A stretch of DNA of 64,000 bases from Pelodera strongyloides (Eukaryota > Nematoda > Chromadorea > Rhabditida > Rhabditidae): positions 1-64,000 of the forward strand of contig JAANDG010000192.1 in the NCBI GenBank assembly GCA_036852015.1, given 5' to 3'. Below the pieces are notes generated by a model, which did no database searches, had not been told where the DNA came from, and saw nothing but the letters and a program-made list of their open reading frames with translations. A program made the position numbers and the translations under genes. Positions 36,715-49,429 of the stretch are shown here, piece after piece; positions within the stretch are counted from its first letter, which is position 1; each line of letters opens with the position of its first letter.

Positions 36715-36885
36715 TTAAAGCGAAATGCTAACCTCTTTGGAAAATTTGCATATGATAAGCAAATCCTATGTATCCTATGCTAATTTTGTACGATTGCCGT
36801 GGACGATTGTACAAAATTAGCATAGGATACATAGGATTTGCTTACCATATGCAAATTTTCCAAAGAGGTTAGCATTTCGCTTTAA
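36715..36885. mobile_element. Near-perfect 171-bp hairpin element (group B), copy 2
   Basis: Flanked by TTAA on both sides. About 80-bp arms pair almost completely. Very similar to 30104-30270. Confidence 0.9.
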
Positions 36886-37389
36886 TATTTTGGTTTTTGA
36901 AAGACGTTCACATGATTTTCAATTTTCAACAAAACACGCATATTTGTGTAAACTTTGGGGATTAACGAATTAAACATATCATAATTTTTCAATTCGAGTT
37001 ACTACTGACTACAAGACTACAATGTTTAATCATTGTTTTTAATAGGTTAGCCCTTAAGTTGTTTGGATAAAATAAACATATCTTAACTTTTCTGGGAATC
37101 AGAGCCGCTTTAAATAAGTTTATTTCGACATGCTCCTCCCCGTTGTATATAAAGAGAGCTGTACAACGTAGATTTTTAGGAAATAATTATTCACTTATAC
37201 CGTAATCCGCAACAAGTCTAACATAGGCCACACAGTATATGGTTTAGTTGAACTGATTCCTCATGCATTTTAATTGGACAGCCCCTTGCAGGGGATAACT
37301 GTGGCTATGATTCTATGATTTCGCCAATTTTGCGTGAAATGAGCTACTGTTGCCTATTTCATTTGTTGAGTACTACTATGTTCCCATAA

Positions 37390-37680
37390 TGCTCCCCCCC
37401 CCCACCCCAACAATCTATAGTATACCTCTATGCCTCTATTTACCCCCAGCAATCTACCGTATACCCTAATTGCCCCCAGCAATCTACAGTATACCCTAAT
37501 TGCCCCCCCCCACCAATATATCGTATACCCTAATTGCCCTAAAATATACCGTACCCCCTAATTGTCCCCATCTACCATCTACCCTAATTTCCCTATACCC
37601 TAATTGCCCCCACCAATCTACCGTATACCCTAATTGCCCAATATCCTAATTGCCCCTAACAATCTACCGTATACCCTGTA
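37390..37680 (+). repeat. C-rich minisatellite, unit TACCCTAATTGCCCCCA...AATCTACCGTA
   Basis: About seven or eight imperfect ~35-bp units with runs of C. TACCCTAATT recurs throughout. No coding sense in any frame. Confidence 0.85.
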
Positions 37681-37999
37681 GTACCGAGCTGTGTCTGCAA
37701 CATGGTCAAACACTATCGACTACAGAGTGCATGGTATGACAAATTAACGTATAACTAATTGTAAGCACAATATAATCAATCTCTATTTAACTCTTTTTTA
37801 CAGTTCCACTGGTCTCTTTGTCTGCTTTTGTCTTTTGTCTTGGCTTGAACTTTCATTTATTTTTGATCTATCTACATTTACACTAATTAGCAGGCACGAG
37901 TACAACAATGAAGTTATAAATAGTATTGGAAATACTTTTTAGAGATTCCAAATATAGTGTCCCGGGACTCAGTTCTCTTGCGAAGACTTAGACTGCGAA

Positions 38000-38172
38000 G
38001 GCGAAATACTTTTTTTAGTTGGTTTTGAACAACTGAATTCTTATGTATTTATGCAAATTTTCTCGAATTTAGCTCGATTTTTTATTCCAATTTATCTTCA
38101 TTTGTGCATAAGCTGCATAAGAAGGCTGGTCTACTTGATGTGTTTCAAAAACCAGCCGGTATTTAGCTTTAA
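38000..38172. mobile_element. Group A palindromic MITE, copy 6
   Basis: GGCGAAATAC at the left and TTTCAAAAACCAGCCGGTAT then TTAGCTTTAA at the right; interior matches the AACTGAATTCTTATG subgroup. Left TTAA lost. Confidence 0.75.
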
Positions 38173-38780
38173 TCTTTTTTATCCTGGAATAGAATACTAT
38201 CAACTAAACCACTAAACGACGATCTATATATCGATTGATTTTCAAATTCTTCTGCTTGTTACTGTCAAATCTATCCTTGCATTCGCCTATTATTCAAGCG
38301 GGCTGACCTCCAAACAACCCATAAAATAAGCTGAGCTGACCGCGCCCGAACGCACATAAAAACTTTATGACCTGTGTGAAAAGGAGCGCGGGCAAGGAGG
38401 GAATATATTACTGGGCAAGGAGAATACAGGGTTTGTTTGAATACAGTACGACGCCTAGTTGAAGGAACGATATGAATTTTACCATAAAATGACGAGAATT
38501 TTGAATGCAAACTGGTGTGCATAGAATCTACAATTACTAACAAATCTGTGAAAGAAAACGGCAAAAAAAATTCTTTGTGAATAAATATACATGGCATTTA
38601 TTAGCACTTGATTGTAGTCGTTACATGTATACTGTAAAATATTTATTCGTTCTTTTAGTGACAACATCGGAAGATATTGTCTTTTCACAGAAAAATAAAG
38701 TTTCTTCAACGGGCTTCTCTAGACTCTAGAAGCACTTGAAATTCTCCATTAGAAATTGTCCAAAAAAATCAGCATTGAGG

Positions 38781-41700
38781 TCACCGAAATTTAAATTTGT
38801 CATGCAATTTACGTGGCTGCGGAAGCGCATACAACAACAGTACAATGAAAAGATAGACAGCCACAATTATGGAAGCATAAATACAATTGCTCGTGTAATT
38901 GACAGGATAAAACGAAGACGGAAAAGCATCAGAAATCCAATCCGAACTGTTGGTCCATCTGAAAAGAGATTACTAATTTGAAAATAAATTTTCTATCGAT
39001 CTCGATATCCCCTCTTCTCCATCTTCTCCCTCTCTTTTCTTTCTCTCTTTCCTTTCTCTCTCCCTTCTCTCTCTCTCTCTCGTTATATAGTAGTTAGAAG
39101 TGTGGATTCCCACGTCTAATCAAACAGGTAAGCAAGAAAAAAACCAATTAGCTGCTGATTCCCTTATAAACTACCCCAGGCCGATCCAAACCGTCAAATG
39201 CTGAATAATAATGGCTCGCCTGCAAAATCGATTCGCCGGTGTTGGATCGATATCCGACTTTTCATTTCTTATACACCCATCCACCCGAACATCGGGCATG
39301 AATAACGCCAACAGGGCATAATTTGCATATCGAAAGATGTTTCCGAAAGAGAGGGACGAGATCCACGGGATAAAATCGTCCATTGTGGAATAGGATCTGA
39401 ATGATTTTTTTATGAAAGCTAATTTTTTTTTATTCTGCTTCTTTTTTTTTAATTAAACATGTTGATGTCGCATATAGACCGTATATGGAAAAGTATCTTT
39501 CTTCAAATTCACCAATCTGCAACTTTCTCATATGCTTGTGAGTTCGTGAGCCTGACCTGGCTGTTTTTTTAAATATTCCAGGAAGATTTCCTCTAACATA
39601 TAACATTTTAAGATTTTTATCGATCCGTCTACTGTGTTGTGTTCTTACTGTCGCCCTCCTCTAGTTTCTTGCCCAGTGTCGGCACGGTGCCTTTGATGTC
39701 TCATTGCCAAAGCACCGCCATAAATTGTGCGCGCACCCTCGCTGAGTCGCCGTTTCATTTTCGCACCGACCGATATATCGAACACCCCGCAAGAATACAG
39801 AACTTTCGGGGGAAGTTTTTGGTGCTAAGATACCGAGGTCAGATAGTTTTGTATAATGTGAGAACGATATTCAAAATATCGATTGAATTTATAGATTAAT
39901 TTGTGTATAATGTGCGTAGGTTTTCGGGGCTACCTTCGATACTCGATGATACGGCTGTTGCAACTATGCGTTGCAACTATAATAATACCTAGAATTATCT
40001 AAGAAACGTATTCTAGAGCATCATTATTACTAGTGTCTAGTATGACGTTGTTTACACAAATAACAGGAAGTAACGACTTTATTAGACTGCTAGTGTAAGT
40101 ATGAATACTCTCGGTTAGGACTAGAGAGTGTGGCAGCAACTGGCAACGACTTGCAGTAAGGCCTCCGGGCTGAGCTCTGGTTTAGCTAGCGGCCCATCAC
40201 GGCTCGGTACCGGTTAATACCCTAAGGTTGGCAGCGTTACCCATAAACTGCCTACGGTCTGACAGAGCCAGAAAGTCTGATCACGGTTTAGTAGAACCGT
40301 CCAAAACTACTAGTTCCCCTTCGATCCGCAGTGGTCGTTGGACTTCGAGTGGACGTCAGTGGTGGTGTTCGCCAGTGTCGCAGCGAGGAAAGAATCCCCC
40401 GGCATCGAAAGAGGTCTAGCAGCGAGCCTGTGTGCCCCTGGACGCTCCTTGGATCATGCACTCAAACCCAGTCTTACCGTTGTCCCTCAATAAATAGATT
40501 TCGGTCGTTACTGTTGTTGTCACCGTACGGGCTTCTATGAAGTACGTTTATGGCGACCGCGGTAAACCCGAACCCTATTTATCCCCCGGTTGACACTGTA
40601 AAGTGTACAACCAACTATCGAGACCGAACAGGCGGTTTCAACTATCGAGACCGAACAGGCGGTTTCAACTATCGAGACCGAACAGGCGGTTTCATCTATC
40701 GCGACCGAACAGGCGGTTGCATTTTAATCAAGTTTTACAAAAATCTCATGAAGTAAGTGTGAACATGAATGAGTAGTGAGCCAGTAGAAGAGTAATGTAT
40801 GAAAAGGCGAGACTGCATGTTTTAAACAATATAACTTGTTAAGCAATTCTCGTTTGGGAGGATGTGCTATGCACATTTTCAATTTTAGAAGATGAGTATT
40901 TAATTTGCATACGGTCCATATACTGAACATTTGTATTGGGTACGTATCCAATATTCTTGAATTCATTATAAAAGAACGTTTAGAAGTACTCTCGTTTGGG
41001 AGTATTAAATTTAGAAAATTTAGATATCAGAAATTATTGTTTAATAATCTTCTCGTTTGGGAGTGTTGCAACTATGCGTTGCAACTATAATAATACCTAG
41101 AATTATCTAAGAAACGTATTCTAGAGCATCATTATTACTAGTGTCTAGTATGACGTTGTTTACACAAATAACAGGAAGTAACGACTTTATTAGACTGCTA
41201 GTGTAAGTATGAATACTCTCGGTTAGGGCTAGAGAGTGTGGCAGCAACTGGCAACGACTTGCAGCAAGGCCTCCGGGCTGCGCTCTGGTTTAGCTAGCGG
41301 CCCATCACGGCTCGGTACCGGTTAATACCCTAAGGTTGGCAGCGTTACCCATAAACTGCCTACGGTCTGACAGAGCCGGAAAGTCTGATCACGGTTTAGT
41401 AGAACCGTCCAAAACTACTAGTTCCCCTTCGATCCGCAGTGGTCGTTGGACTTCGAGTGGACGTCAGTGGTGGTGTTCGCCAGTGTCGCAGCGTGGATGG
41501 ATTCCCCCGGCATCGAAAGAGGTCTAGCAGCGAGCCTGTGTGCCCCTGGACGCTCCTTGGATCATGCACTCAAACCCAGTCTTACCGTTGTCCCTCAATA
41601 AATAGATTTCGGTCGTTACTGTTGTTGTCACCGTACGGGCTTCTATGAAGTTCGTTTAACGGCAGTGCAAAATAGATGTGAATGTTATACTCGATATTTT

Positions 41701-44700
41701 ATGCTTTAAATTGTATCATGTTCATAGTTTGCTAAGCTGGAATTTTTTTTACAAGTCTTTAATTGAACGTGATCATTTTTTCGCCCATAGTACCACAAAA
41801 GGCACGCGAAGGTAATGTCAGATTGTTTTTGTCCCGTTTGCGACGAATGGCACAAAAGAAAGCCAACATAAGCATAAAGAGATAGCTCGCTTCCTCTCGC
41901 TAGCTCCGATCGAAGTTAGCTTACTTGATAACTCCTCCACCAGCAACAGCGAGCAGGCAATTGAATAACACAGATGTTATAACCACTGAGTGTCGTCTCC
42001 GTACAAACAAATGTATGAGAAATGTTTGAAGTTGAGAATAATTGGCAATTAGAAGCACAATTATCCATGTCCAGAGTAAGGAAGTGCGACTGAGAACTGA
42101 TGAAAACCTAAACGTGCTCATCAGTCTTTTGTTCTGAGAAAGATCAATGGAGAAAATAAAGAAATCAAATTAGCCCCGGATACCAGTTTTCTCAACCCAA
42201 GTTGCCATCACATAAGGTTCTACTATAATGAGAATACATGACCTGCCCGGCAGTCGAACCGGCCAGATGGTGTGCCAAGTTATGGTTGGACCGTTCGACC
42301 ACTACCCAATCAACCTACGTACCGTTATTTACCAATCGCTATATTTAAAAAAAAACGGAATATGATAATAGAACCACTCACCAAAGAAATATGATAGTAG
42401 ATGAGAATGTGGTCACCGTACTGAAGAATATACTGACAAGAAGATGAGAGATAATAACAAATCCTCCATTGTAGAGAGAGTGTGTGGATTCTATAGACGA
42501 CAAGCGACGAATTGGGGAAACTGAAATAGAGAACACATCAATTTTTGTAAAATCAACGAGCTCCATTACCACACCACCACCTGCGTTGACCAGGGAGGTG
42601 CGCGAAGCATGCGCCAATCTCTGTTAGCGCATCGATGGCGCACATAAGTCCGCCTTGCGGTGCGATGGCCCCTTTTTGGTGCTGCGACTGCGAGGTATTC
42701 ATCACTGTTTACCATAATATGGAACTAAACTCACATGTAATAAGTGTCGTCACTGCCACCGTATTGGCTATATGCAATAGAAATACGAGTATCTGAGAAG
42801 CCGAAGACTGCGGTATAGTCCACGAAGTTGAGGTGAATTTCGTGAAGAATAAACACAAGAATAACGTAGTCAGTGGAAGGATTAGTAACGAATTTATTAG
42901 GGAAATCGGACGGAAAAAGGAGCTGAAGTTCCTGCTGAAAATGGGAAATTTAATTTGTAAAAAGGTTGGTTGACTCGTTTACTTTTATATTAGAAATTTG
43001 GACTTTATAGGTTATCTATCAGGCAATCTCCTAGTGAAATCTGGTATCAGATGGTTTGACATATGCACATTACATATATCGTAGCCAGTTATTCATGTTA
43101 ATTACAACCCTAACAATAAGTAATAAGATGCCATCCATTGCAACTGCAGTAATGTAAACAGTGAATATTTCTAAACTGTAATCGAATAACTCTTACCTTA
43201 CTAAAGTGTTGAACCTAGAGTAAATTCCTGGTTTTCGTGCAAAACAGAGCGGAAGGGAGGCCACTCTGCCCTGTGTATTTGACTTGAAAGGAGTTGCCTC
43301 GGCTAGAAGACTATTCGAACGAACCTGAAACATTGTATTATGGTAATCAGACTCTAACGAAGGGCCAAATTCCATAGCTCCCAAAACACATGCATGGAGT
43401 TATTCACCAGAGGGACCCCGAAGAGGTACCGTAGTGACACCAAATTAGCTAGCAAGCAATAGCTCTTTTTGCTCATATTTGATGAAAGTATGGTGATCAT
43501 TTGGGATAACTTATATTCATTCATTCTTATAAAGCCAAACAAACCCTGAATTGTTCGACCAGTTTCGCTGCCTGATCTTGTGTTTCCGAGTATCGATCCG
43601 ATGTTTCGCGATCGATAGTCGCCAGTGATACTGTAACAATCAATCGATAATGTTGTTAAAGGAGGAGGCTCACGAGAGTGAAGTGCTCAAATGATTTCCT
43701 TTTATCGAAATATGATGGTATTAAATTCCGAAAGACATGTTTTACAAAGCAAAAGCTTTTAATTGGAAGGAGTAAATCAATATAAGACTATGAAGTCTAT
43801 AAAAATTTTGGATCGTAGTAAGTAGTTCACTTCCATAGTGGGCATTCAAATTTTTTGCCGGCTTGCAAAATGACTTGTAAATTTGCATGCCCACTATGGA
43901 CCTAGGGAAATCAACTATTTACTACGATCCAAAATTTTTATAGACTCCATAGTTTTACATTGATTTACTCCTTCCAATTAAAAGCGTTTGCTTTGTAAAG
44001 TACGTCTTTCGGAATTTAATACCATCATATTTCGATAAACGGAAACTATTTGAGCACTTCATTCTCGTGAGCCTCCTCCTTTAATATCACACAAACAGAG
44101 TCAATCCAAGAAAGCTGCATGCTTCTCCTTGAAGAGGGTGAAATATAAAAATCGAACTATCGATTTAAAAGAAAGTCAAAACTAACCATAGAAAACGATG
44201 GGATTTTCAGAATTTGGACAAGAAAATCCGAGATGTCGAAAGTAGAAAGGGAGCCGCCTTGTCAAACCTGTGAAGTTCAAGTTGACATGGAGTTTTAGTT
44301 ATATACCAGCCGGCTACGCCGCCCGAGGCGACTTTCTATTACATTTTTTTATGTATACGTGAAACGTGGATTCAAAAGTAGCTACAAAAAATTAGAGTAT
44401 GGATCATATGCAAAAATCCTCGCTTCGTTGTTCTTTTTGTTGCTCTAGATCTGCATGTTCTTTGTATTTTTTTCGTAGTACTTTGAGCGCCGCCAACTCG
44501 CACGGCTGATACGGCACACGCATTCCATATATGCAGCTTTTTCGGGGTTTTGTGAGAGGGGCGCTCGGGATGTGAGATGGCTCAGTGCATGGGAACATGA
44601 ACTACTGAACCAATCCTACTTCCTGAGCGTAACGCACATCATCCAAACGCACAATCAAACAAACGCACAAACAAACAAACAAAGCTCCCAACTTTATATA

Positions 44701-47700
44701 ATAAGATTGTATAATATTATTATTATTACTTGAAGAAATGAGTATGTTCCCCTTGCTCCTGGCGCTTCTTCCACACTACAGTACAGAGGGCCATGGGGCA
44801 TTTCTCTAATTCTAGTTACCAATGTTATTAGTGAAAAAGAAAGTGCATATGTTAGCTGAAACAACTGATTGTCAATTATTTTTGCTAATAAATATAAAAT
44901 AACTAACCCGTGTAGATAAGTTCCCCATAAAATAGAATTGATATCCTAGCTAGAAGTTGATAGATATCGCTTCGCGGACATCGCATTGTTACCACGGCTA
45001 TTCGGTGGTGCCTCTTCATGTAAGTCTGGAATAACGAGTAGAAGATTTAATAACTATTACTATTGGTAGATAAAATCAAGGTTAGAAAAGTCTACAAGAT
45101 CCAGATACAACACTAGGAAAGCACATTGAATCATAGCGAATTTTGAGCACATTATGCAAACTTACTTTTCGTTCGAATTTTAGAGAAAACTCAAAATATG
45201 TAATAGAGAAAACACAAGAATGTGGCATGGTGTAACAAACCTTACCTGTAAACATAGCATCAATTGGTAAGAAGAAAGCGGTTCGAGGTTGCGAATTGGG
45301 TCGTCAGCAATGAGAAGAACTAAAAATGTATGAAAGCTAAGTAATGAATTAAAATAACGTGAAGGGCAACTACTCACTCTACAGGGAAAATGATGCTAAC
45401 TTTCCAACATGAAGACGTACTATATTTTGGAACTTTTGTCGTTTCTGTTTCTTTTACGTGTCGTTTACATAGAGTATTGAGTTTCACCTACAGCAGTCAT
45501 AGTAGTGTAGAGCACGTCATGTTGAGCATGCTGATTCCCATTGAAAGTATGAAGTATCTAATTGCTCCATCTAATTGCTTACTTGGATCCTTTGCCGTTG
45601 CAATTGCTAATATCGTCCTTCTTCTAGCAGATTCTGAGAGTGAAGATAACTTTTCGTGTCCGTAACCCAATAATTCCCATTCTTGCATGAGGCTGAGTAC
45701 CTAAATGTATAGGTTTAATTACTTAAAGGTTTGAAACGCATCGTGGACACTTGAATTTTATGCATAATATGCAAATAAGCATAATTTAGAATAAAAAAAT
45801 CGACCCCACTTCGACACCACTTAGCATAACTGCGTAAGAATGCAGTGGTCCACGATGCGTTTCAAAAACCGAAAAGAATTTAAAGGGACAGGCCCATCAA
45901 AATAAACATATATTTACGATTTCATGCTATTTTTTTATTAGCAGCGTTTATTACAATATATACACACTAATTTTATCCACATTCACCACGGGGAACTTTT
46001 TTACGACAAGCCCAACTCATAAGGGTACCGTATTTGCATCAATTTAGTCCTAATAATTCTTTTACTTCTCGTATGTTATAACACAGTTACAAAATTACGT
46101 GTTCTAGATTGAACGAACTACTATAACAAACTCCGAAAGAATTATTTGCTTGAATTTTGTGGCTGTAAAGGCAGTGGGCTACTTTGACAAATTGTTGAAG
46201 TTTAATATTTTGTTTACGGAAAGACTCAAAAAGACGTTTGTTGTTGATCCAGAGTGTTTTTAAATGATTTTTGTAGTCTGTAGCATCTAATCTACCGTAC
46301 CCTTTGTTCGATTTGTGATGACGTCATCCGAGATCCGATTGTCAATTGGATTTCGTAGTGTATAAGATCTCTTACGGTAAGAAATGGAGGATAACGAACA
46401 CGGAAATCCACAAAAGAACATAATTTACTGAATCGGCCTTCTGAAAGAATAGGTGTAGTCTTTATTTAAAAAAAAGATAAAGAGCACACCGTTATATCAA
46501 CCGAAATCCGCAGAAACGGTGTAGGGAGACTTGCCGAGCAAGACGGCGTGGCCAGCTTTAAGCTTCCTGGTGGCCAAACTTCTCGGGAAGCCGTATTTGT
46601 ATCTTTTAATATAGAGAATCATTCTAACATTAGGCTCATTCAAACTATATTCAAATTAATCAATAAAAGGAATTAGAAATGTAGACAGAGTAAAAATATA
46701 ATAAAACAAAAAGGGACTAATGCATCATGTTCTATCATGATACCCCGTTTCGACAAAGTGAACGATCGACATATGTACACAGGAATTGCTCGCACTAAAG
46801 TTAATTTATAAAGATCCTAAGTTTTAGCTATTGCAAGAAAACTCCGAGTGTTCGTTTCATGTCAAGGAAAAAATACGAAATCGTTTTTTTTCCTTTACAT
46901 ATGCAAAAGATTAGAGTAAGAAAAGGGTGAGCAGATTGCTTTGCGAAAGCTTTGGATAAAAACCCTGGTAGTAACCGTGTGCTACCTAGCACTATTGTTT
47001 TCCCTTGTTTGTCCATTGGTATTTATTGTAAGGGTTGCCTTTGGATTATGTACTTTGAATGTAATCAATAAATCCTTATTTATTTTTATTTATTTATTGT
47101 AAGAGTAAAATAAAGTAAAACAAAAGTTACTATTGAGTAAATGATCGTCGAGAAATACGGTTCCAGTTGACTCTCCTGCTCCTTCGGAACGAATCAATTC
47201 GAGCAGAATCGATTTTCCGGAACCTGAATTCAAAAAATTAATTGAAGTGAATTACCGGCCAGCTTTTTGAAATGCATCGTTGACAGCTGAATTCTTATGT
47301 ATTTATTCTATTTTGCTCGAACTTAGCTCGATTTTTTATTTTTATTTATGTTCATTTGCATAATCAGCATAAGAATGCTAGTGTACTCGATATGTTTCAA
47401 AACCGGCCGGTATTTCTCTTTAAGTTGAAGCCCGTACATCTTCACATGATTTTATGATTTAACTGTAGTACTCATCATCAAACTCCCTAACAGTTTCACT
47501 ATAAAGCGAAATAACAACCGGCTTTTGAAACGTATTTGGACAGCAATATGTAATATGCAAATTAGACTAAAAAATCGCGCAATATCGCGCAGCCATTTGC
47601 ATAGACAATATTGAAATACAGGTTCCAACATACGTTTCAAAAACCGGATGTTATACCGCTTTAACCGCAAAGCACCAAAGCTATTATCCACGAGATACTG

Positions 47701-48217
47701 AATCGAACGCCAATCAGCACTTATGTAAGGAATAACTGCTATTTGTCATTTTACATAAGGTAATCGGGGTAGGATTTCATTCTAGTTGATACATTAATTA
47801 AAGTAAAGAAACCTGCGCATCCAACAATTCCGTGTACCTCACCGGAATGAGCTTCCAATGAAATATCCTTGATAAGTTGCGCCACGAGAGGAGGGTTGCA
47901 GACGCGGGAATACCTGAGATATAATATTTTATTAATTTAACTTTATGCAAAATGTCCTCGGCTACTCTTTGGGTTTATTTCATGTTTTCATATTATGGGG
48001 ATCTTTTCTCTCGAAGTGCCTGATAAAATATTAAATGTTTTACCCCTTTAAACGAATATGTTTTCCCGGTTGTAAATGTTTGGGCAATTTTGAGCAGAAA
48101 TAAAAAAAATGACAAAATATAATAGTAATAAAATATATTAAAATGTAAAATTAGTTATAAGTAACAAATGAAGATTACCATGGTCCTCTCGAGATTGTAC
48201 TCGTGAATGAAAGATTC
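38781..48217 (-). CDS. ABCG-type half ABC transporter, at least 14 exons, N-terminus not found
   Basis: Exons are 48217-48179, 47913-47813, 47223-47131, 46440-46376, 45700-45583, 45319-45246, 45025-44908, about 44803-44730 (tentative), 43324-43197, 42934-42735, 42520-42382, 42133-41925, 39396-39175 and 38958-38781. The ATPase half comes first: HGIVGCAGSGKS is an intact Walker A split by an intron, YPPFLT the Q-loop side, LSESARRRTILAIA the signature, LLIADDP the Walker B and TMRCPRSDIYQL the H-loop. The membrane half follows, ending with CIYASIIVAVYLFIVLLLYA and LHDKFKFR. This order marks ABCG (White/ABCG5/8-type) transporters of lipids, sterols or pigments. The signature is degenerate, Walker B has DD for DE, and the H-loop histidine is arginine. 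An exon before 45700 is missing, and exons 42382 and 42133 do not join in frame (TG|A gives a stop), so a missed small exon or a lesion exists. Confidence 0.75.
39956..40550 (+). repeat. Left LTR
   Basis: Starts TGTTGCAACTATGCG and ends GTACGTTTA. Contains CAATAAATAGATTTCGG, a possible polyadenylation signal. Differs from the right LTR at about ten positions, for example GCGAGGAAAGAA against GCGTGGATGGAT. Confidence 0.9.
40613..40722 (+). repeat. 27-bp tandem repeat inside the LTR element
   Basis: Four units of CTATCGAGACCGAACAGGCG plus GTTTCAA in the element interior; open in one frame but repeat-driven. Confidence 0.85.
41064..41658 (+). repeat. Right LTR
   Basis: Same length as the left copy. 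Preceded by CTCGTTTGGGAG, the third copy of that motif in the interior (also near 40849 and 40991), in the place of a polypurine tract. Confidence 0.9.
42243..42315 (-). pseudogene. tRNA-like sequence in an ABCG intron
   Basis: On the minus strand TGGGTAGTGGTCGAACGGTC resembles box A and GGTTCGACTGCC box B, at tRNA spacing. Stems are incomplete. It lies between exons 42520-42382 and 42133-41925, where the reading frame fails to join. Confidence 0.4.
43656..44084. mobile_element. 429-bp TTAA-bounded foldback element (group C)
   Basis: Ends TTAAAGGAGGAGGCTCACGA / TCGTGAGCCTCCTCCTTTAA. Arms of about 190 bp pair nearly to the centre. In an ABCG intron. Confidence 0.9.
44305..44700. repeat. Repeat with GCCGCCCGAGGCGAC hairpin end
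   Basis: ATATACCAGCCGGCTACGCC followed by a GCC...GGC hairpin at 44308-44332 also occurs at 56860-56886 and, inverted, near 16383. A block ending AACTTTATATAATAAGATT follows at about 44700. Could be a rolling-circle (Helitron-type) relic; not established. Confidence 0.4.
45723..45883. mobile_element. Group A MITE, copy 7, sharing its right TTAA
   Basis: TTAAAGGTTTGAAACGCATC at the left (outer arm lost), GCGTTTCAAAAACCG at the right. Its right TTAA (45880-45883) starts the group C sequence TTAAAGGGACAGGCCCATC. Confidence 0.75.
45880..46320. mobile_element. Group C element with one visible end
   Basis: TTAAAGGGACAGGCCCATCA begins here, but I could not find the inverted right end before the ABCG exon at 46376-46440. 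The right limit is a guess. An open minus-strand frame at about 46140-46290 may be chance or a missing ABCG exon. Confidence 0.4.
47246..47423. mobile_element. Group A MITE, copy 8
   Basis: TTACCGGCCAGCTTTTTGAA at the left; AAAACCGGCCGGTATTTCTC then TTTAA at the right. Only about 22 bp from the Walker A exon (47223). Confidence 0.8.
47502..47664. mobile_element. Group A MITE, copy 9
   Basis: TAAAGCGAAATAACAACCGG at the left; AAACCGGATGTTATACCGCT then TTAA at the right; interior GCGCAATATCGCGC. The left arm changes are mirrored in the right arm. Confidence 0.85.
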
Positions 48218-48454
48218 CTGCACTCCAATTTATGCGAATTATTTGAAAGGTCGATTAACATTTCAATCGATTATTTGACATCTTTTAGGTTCTACAAATA
48301 TGTTTGCTTTAAAATGGTATACATACTCGCCTGTGAAAAATGGTACGTAAAAAAAAAGAAGTTTACATTGGATAGCTAACAAGAATCAATATACGACTAA
48401 TTCTCAATTATACGCATGAATATGCACACATGCACTCGAACATTAAAAAACGAT

Positions 48455-48629
48455 ATAAAGCGAATTACCGGTCGATTTTTGAAACGCATCCGTGGACAAC
48501 ATAATTTTTACGTGTTTATGCTAATTTACTCGAATTTAACTTTTATTCTAATATATGCATTTGCATAAGCTGCATACGAATTCTGGTGTATCCGATGCGT
48601 TTCAAAAACCGGCCACTATTTCGCTTTAA
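48455..48629. mobile_element. Group A MITE, copy 10
   Basis: TAAAGCGAATTACCGGTCGA at the left and ACCGGCCACTATTTCGCTTTAA-type right end. Confidence 0.85.
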
Positions 48630-49429
48630 AAATCAAGTGAAACTTCAAAAGGGAATGTTTCACGGAGTATTAATTGCTGAGCCTTATCTTAGCTTTGTTC
48701 TACCGTTCTTGAGTCGAATCGCCTTCAAGTAAATAAAAATAATGAACATAAAAATAATCTGACAATCCGGATGTACGATAGATAACTGTAGAGTTTTTGC
48801 CTCAATAATATAATGGACTTTTTGCCTCAATAAGAAGGAATACAATTGCACGCGCGCGCTGGCGCGTGTCTATAGATAACGGGACACGTTTTAGTACTAA
48901 AACTGTCAGTTGCGTAAGTTATTACAATGAACAACGTAAAGCTAAAATGCGGTTATCCAGCCAGCGGTTTTGGATGAATATTATTTGTATTATTATCTTA
49001 TTTATACTGATAATACAACAACAATAGACTGTGCGTATAAGGAATCACGTAAATTTAGAACAAAAGGGTAGACTTAAAAAAAAATTATAGATAAAATGTA
49101 GAAGTAAAAAATATTAACCAACAACACTTATTCCAAGGTTTATCTTCTTACATCGAATAATGGACATAACTACTCGGAGCGCCACAATTTTAAGTGGTTA
49201 CGGCGTGCATTAGGGTACGCACAAAAACAGTCTTTTATACTCTCCCAGGGGTATCAATTTGGTACGGAATAAGAGAAAATTGTGGCTCAAGGACACCATG
49301 ACCATCAATATACCTGACATATACCATGCCATCTACCACTTGAGCGCACTACATATAATTGCTGCTACACTTTTCAATCATGTTAGATTAGGCGCATAAT
49401 ACTTGTTAAATATTTCCAAATTAAGACAG

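Larger units (their letters stand above)
28271..38780. other. 10.5-kb gene-free, repeat-rich interval
   Basis: Between the 5' end of the ZP gene and the 3' end of the minus-strand ABCG gene. It holds two near-perfect hairpin elements, four group A MITEs, a 588-bp foldback element, a LINE fragment, a tRNA-like sequence and a C-rich minisatellite. I found no supported host exon. Confidence 0.6.
39956..41658. mobile_element. Non-autonomous LTR retroelement in an ABCG intron
   Basis: Two direct LTRs of 595 bp (39956-40550 and 41064-41658), about 98% identical by eye, bound a 513-bp interior without coding capacity. A 5-bp duplication ACGGC flanks the element (39951-39955 and 41659-41663). The interior begins TGGCGACCGCGG right after the left LTR, a primer-binding-site pattern. 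It sits in the intron between exons 42133-41925 and 39396-39175. The size and lack of gag/pol make it TRIM-like; mobility must come from another element. Confidence 0.9.

Noticed and set aside
40228..40540. 60- to 69-codon frames in both LTRs
   Set aside because: Part of the LTR repeats; not conserved as protein and without function in LTRs.
44404..44598. 64-codon minus-strand frame between ABCG exons
   Set aside because: Falls in a dispersed repeat block and does not fit ABCG domain order.
46480..46600. Minus-strand peptide resembling a basic ribosomal-type protein
   Set aside because: Only about 33 residues, no splice signals on either side, and not needed to connect ABCG exons.
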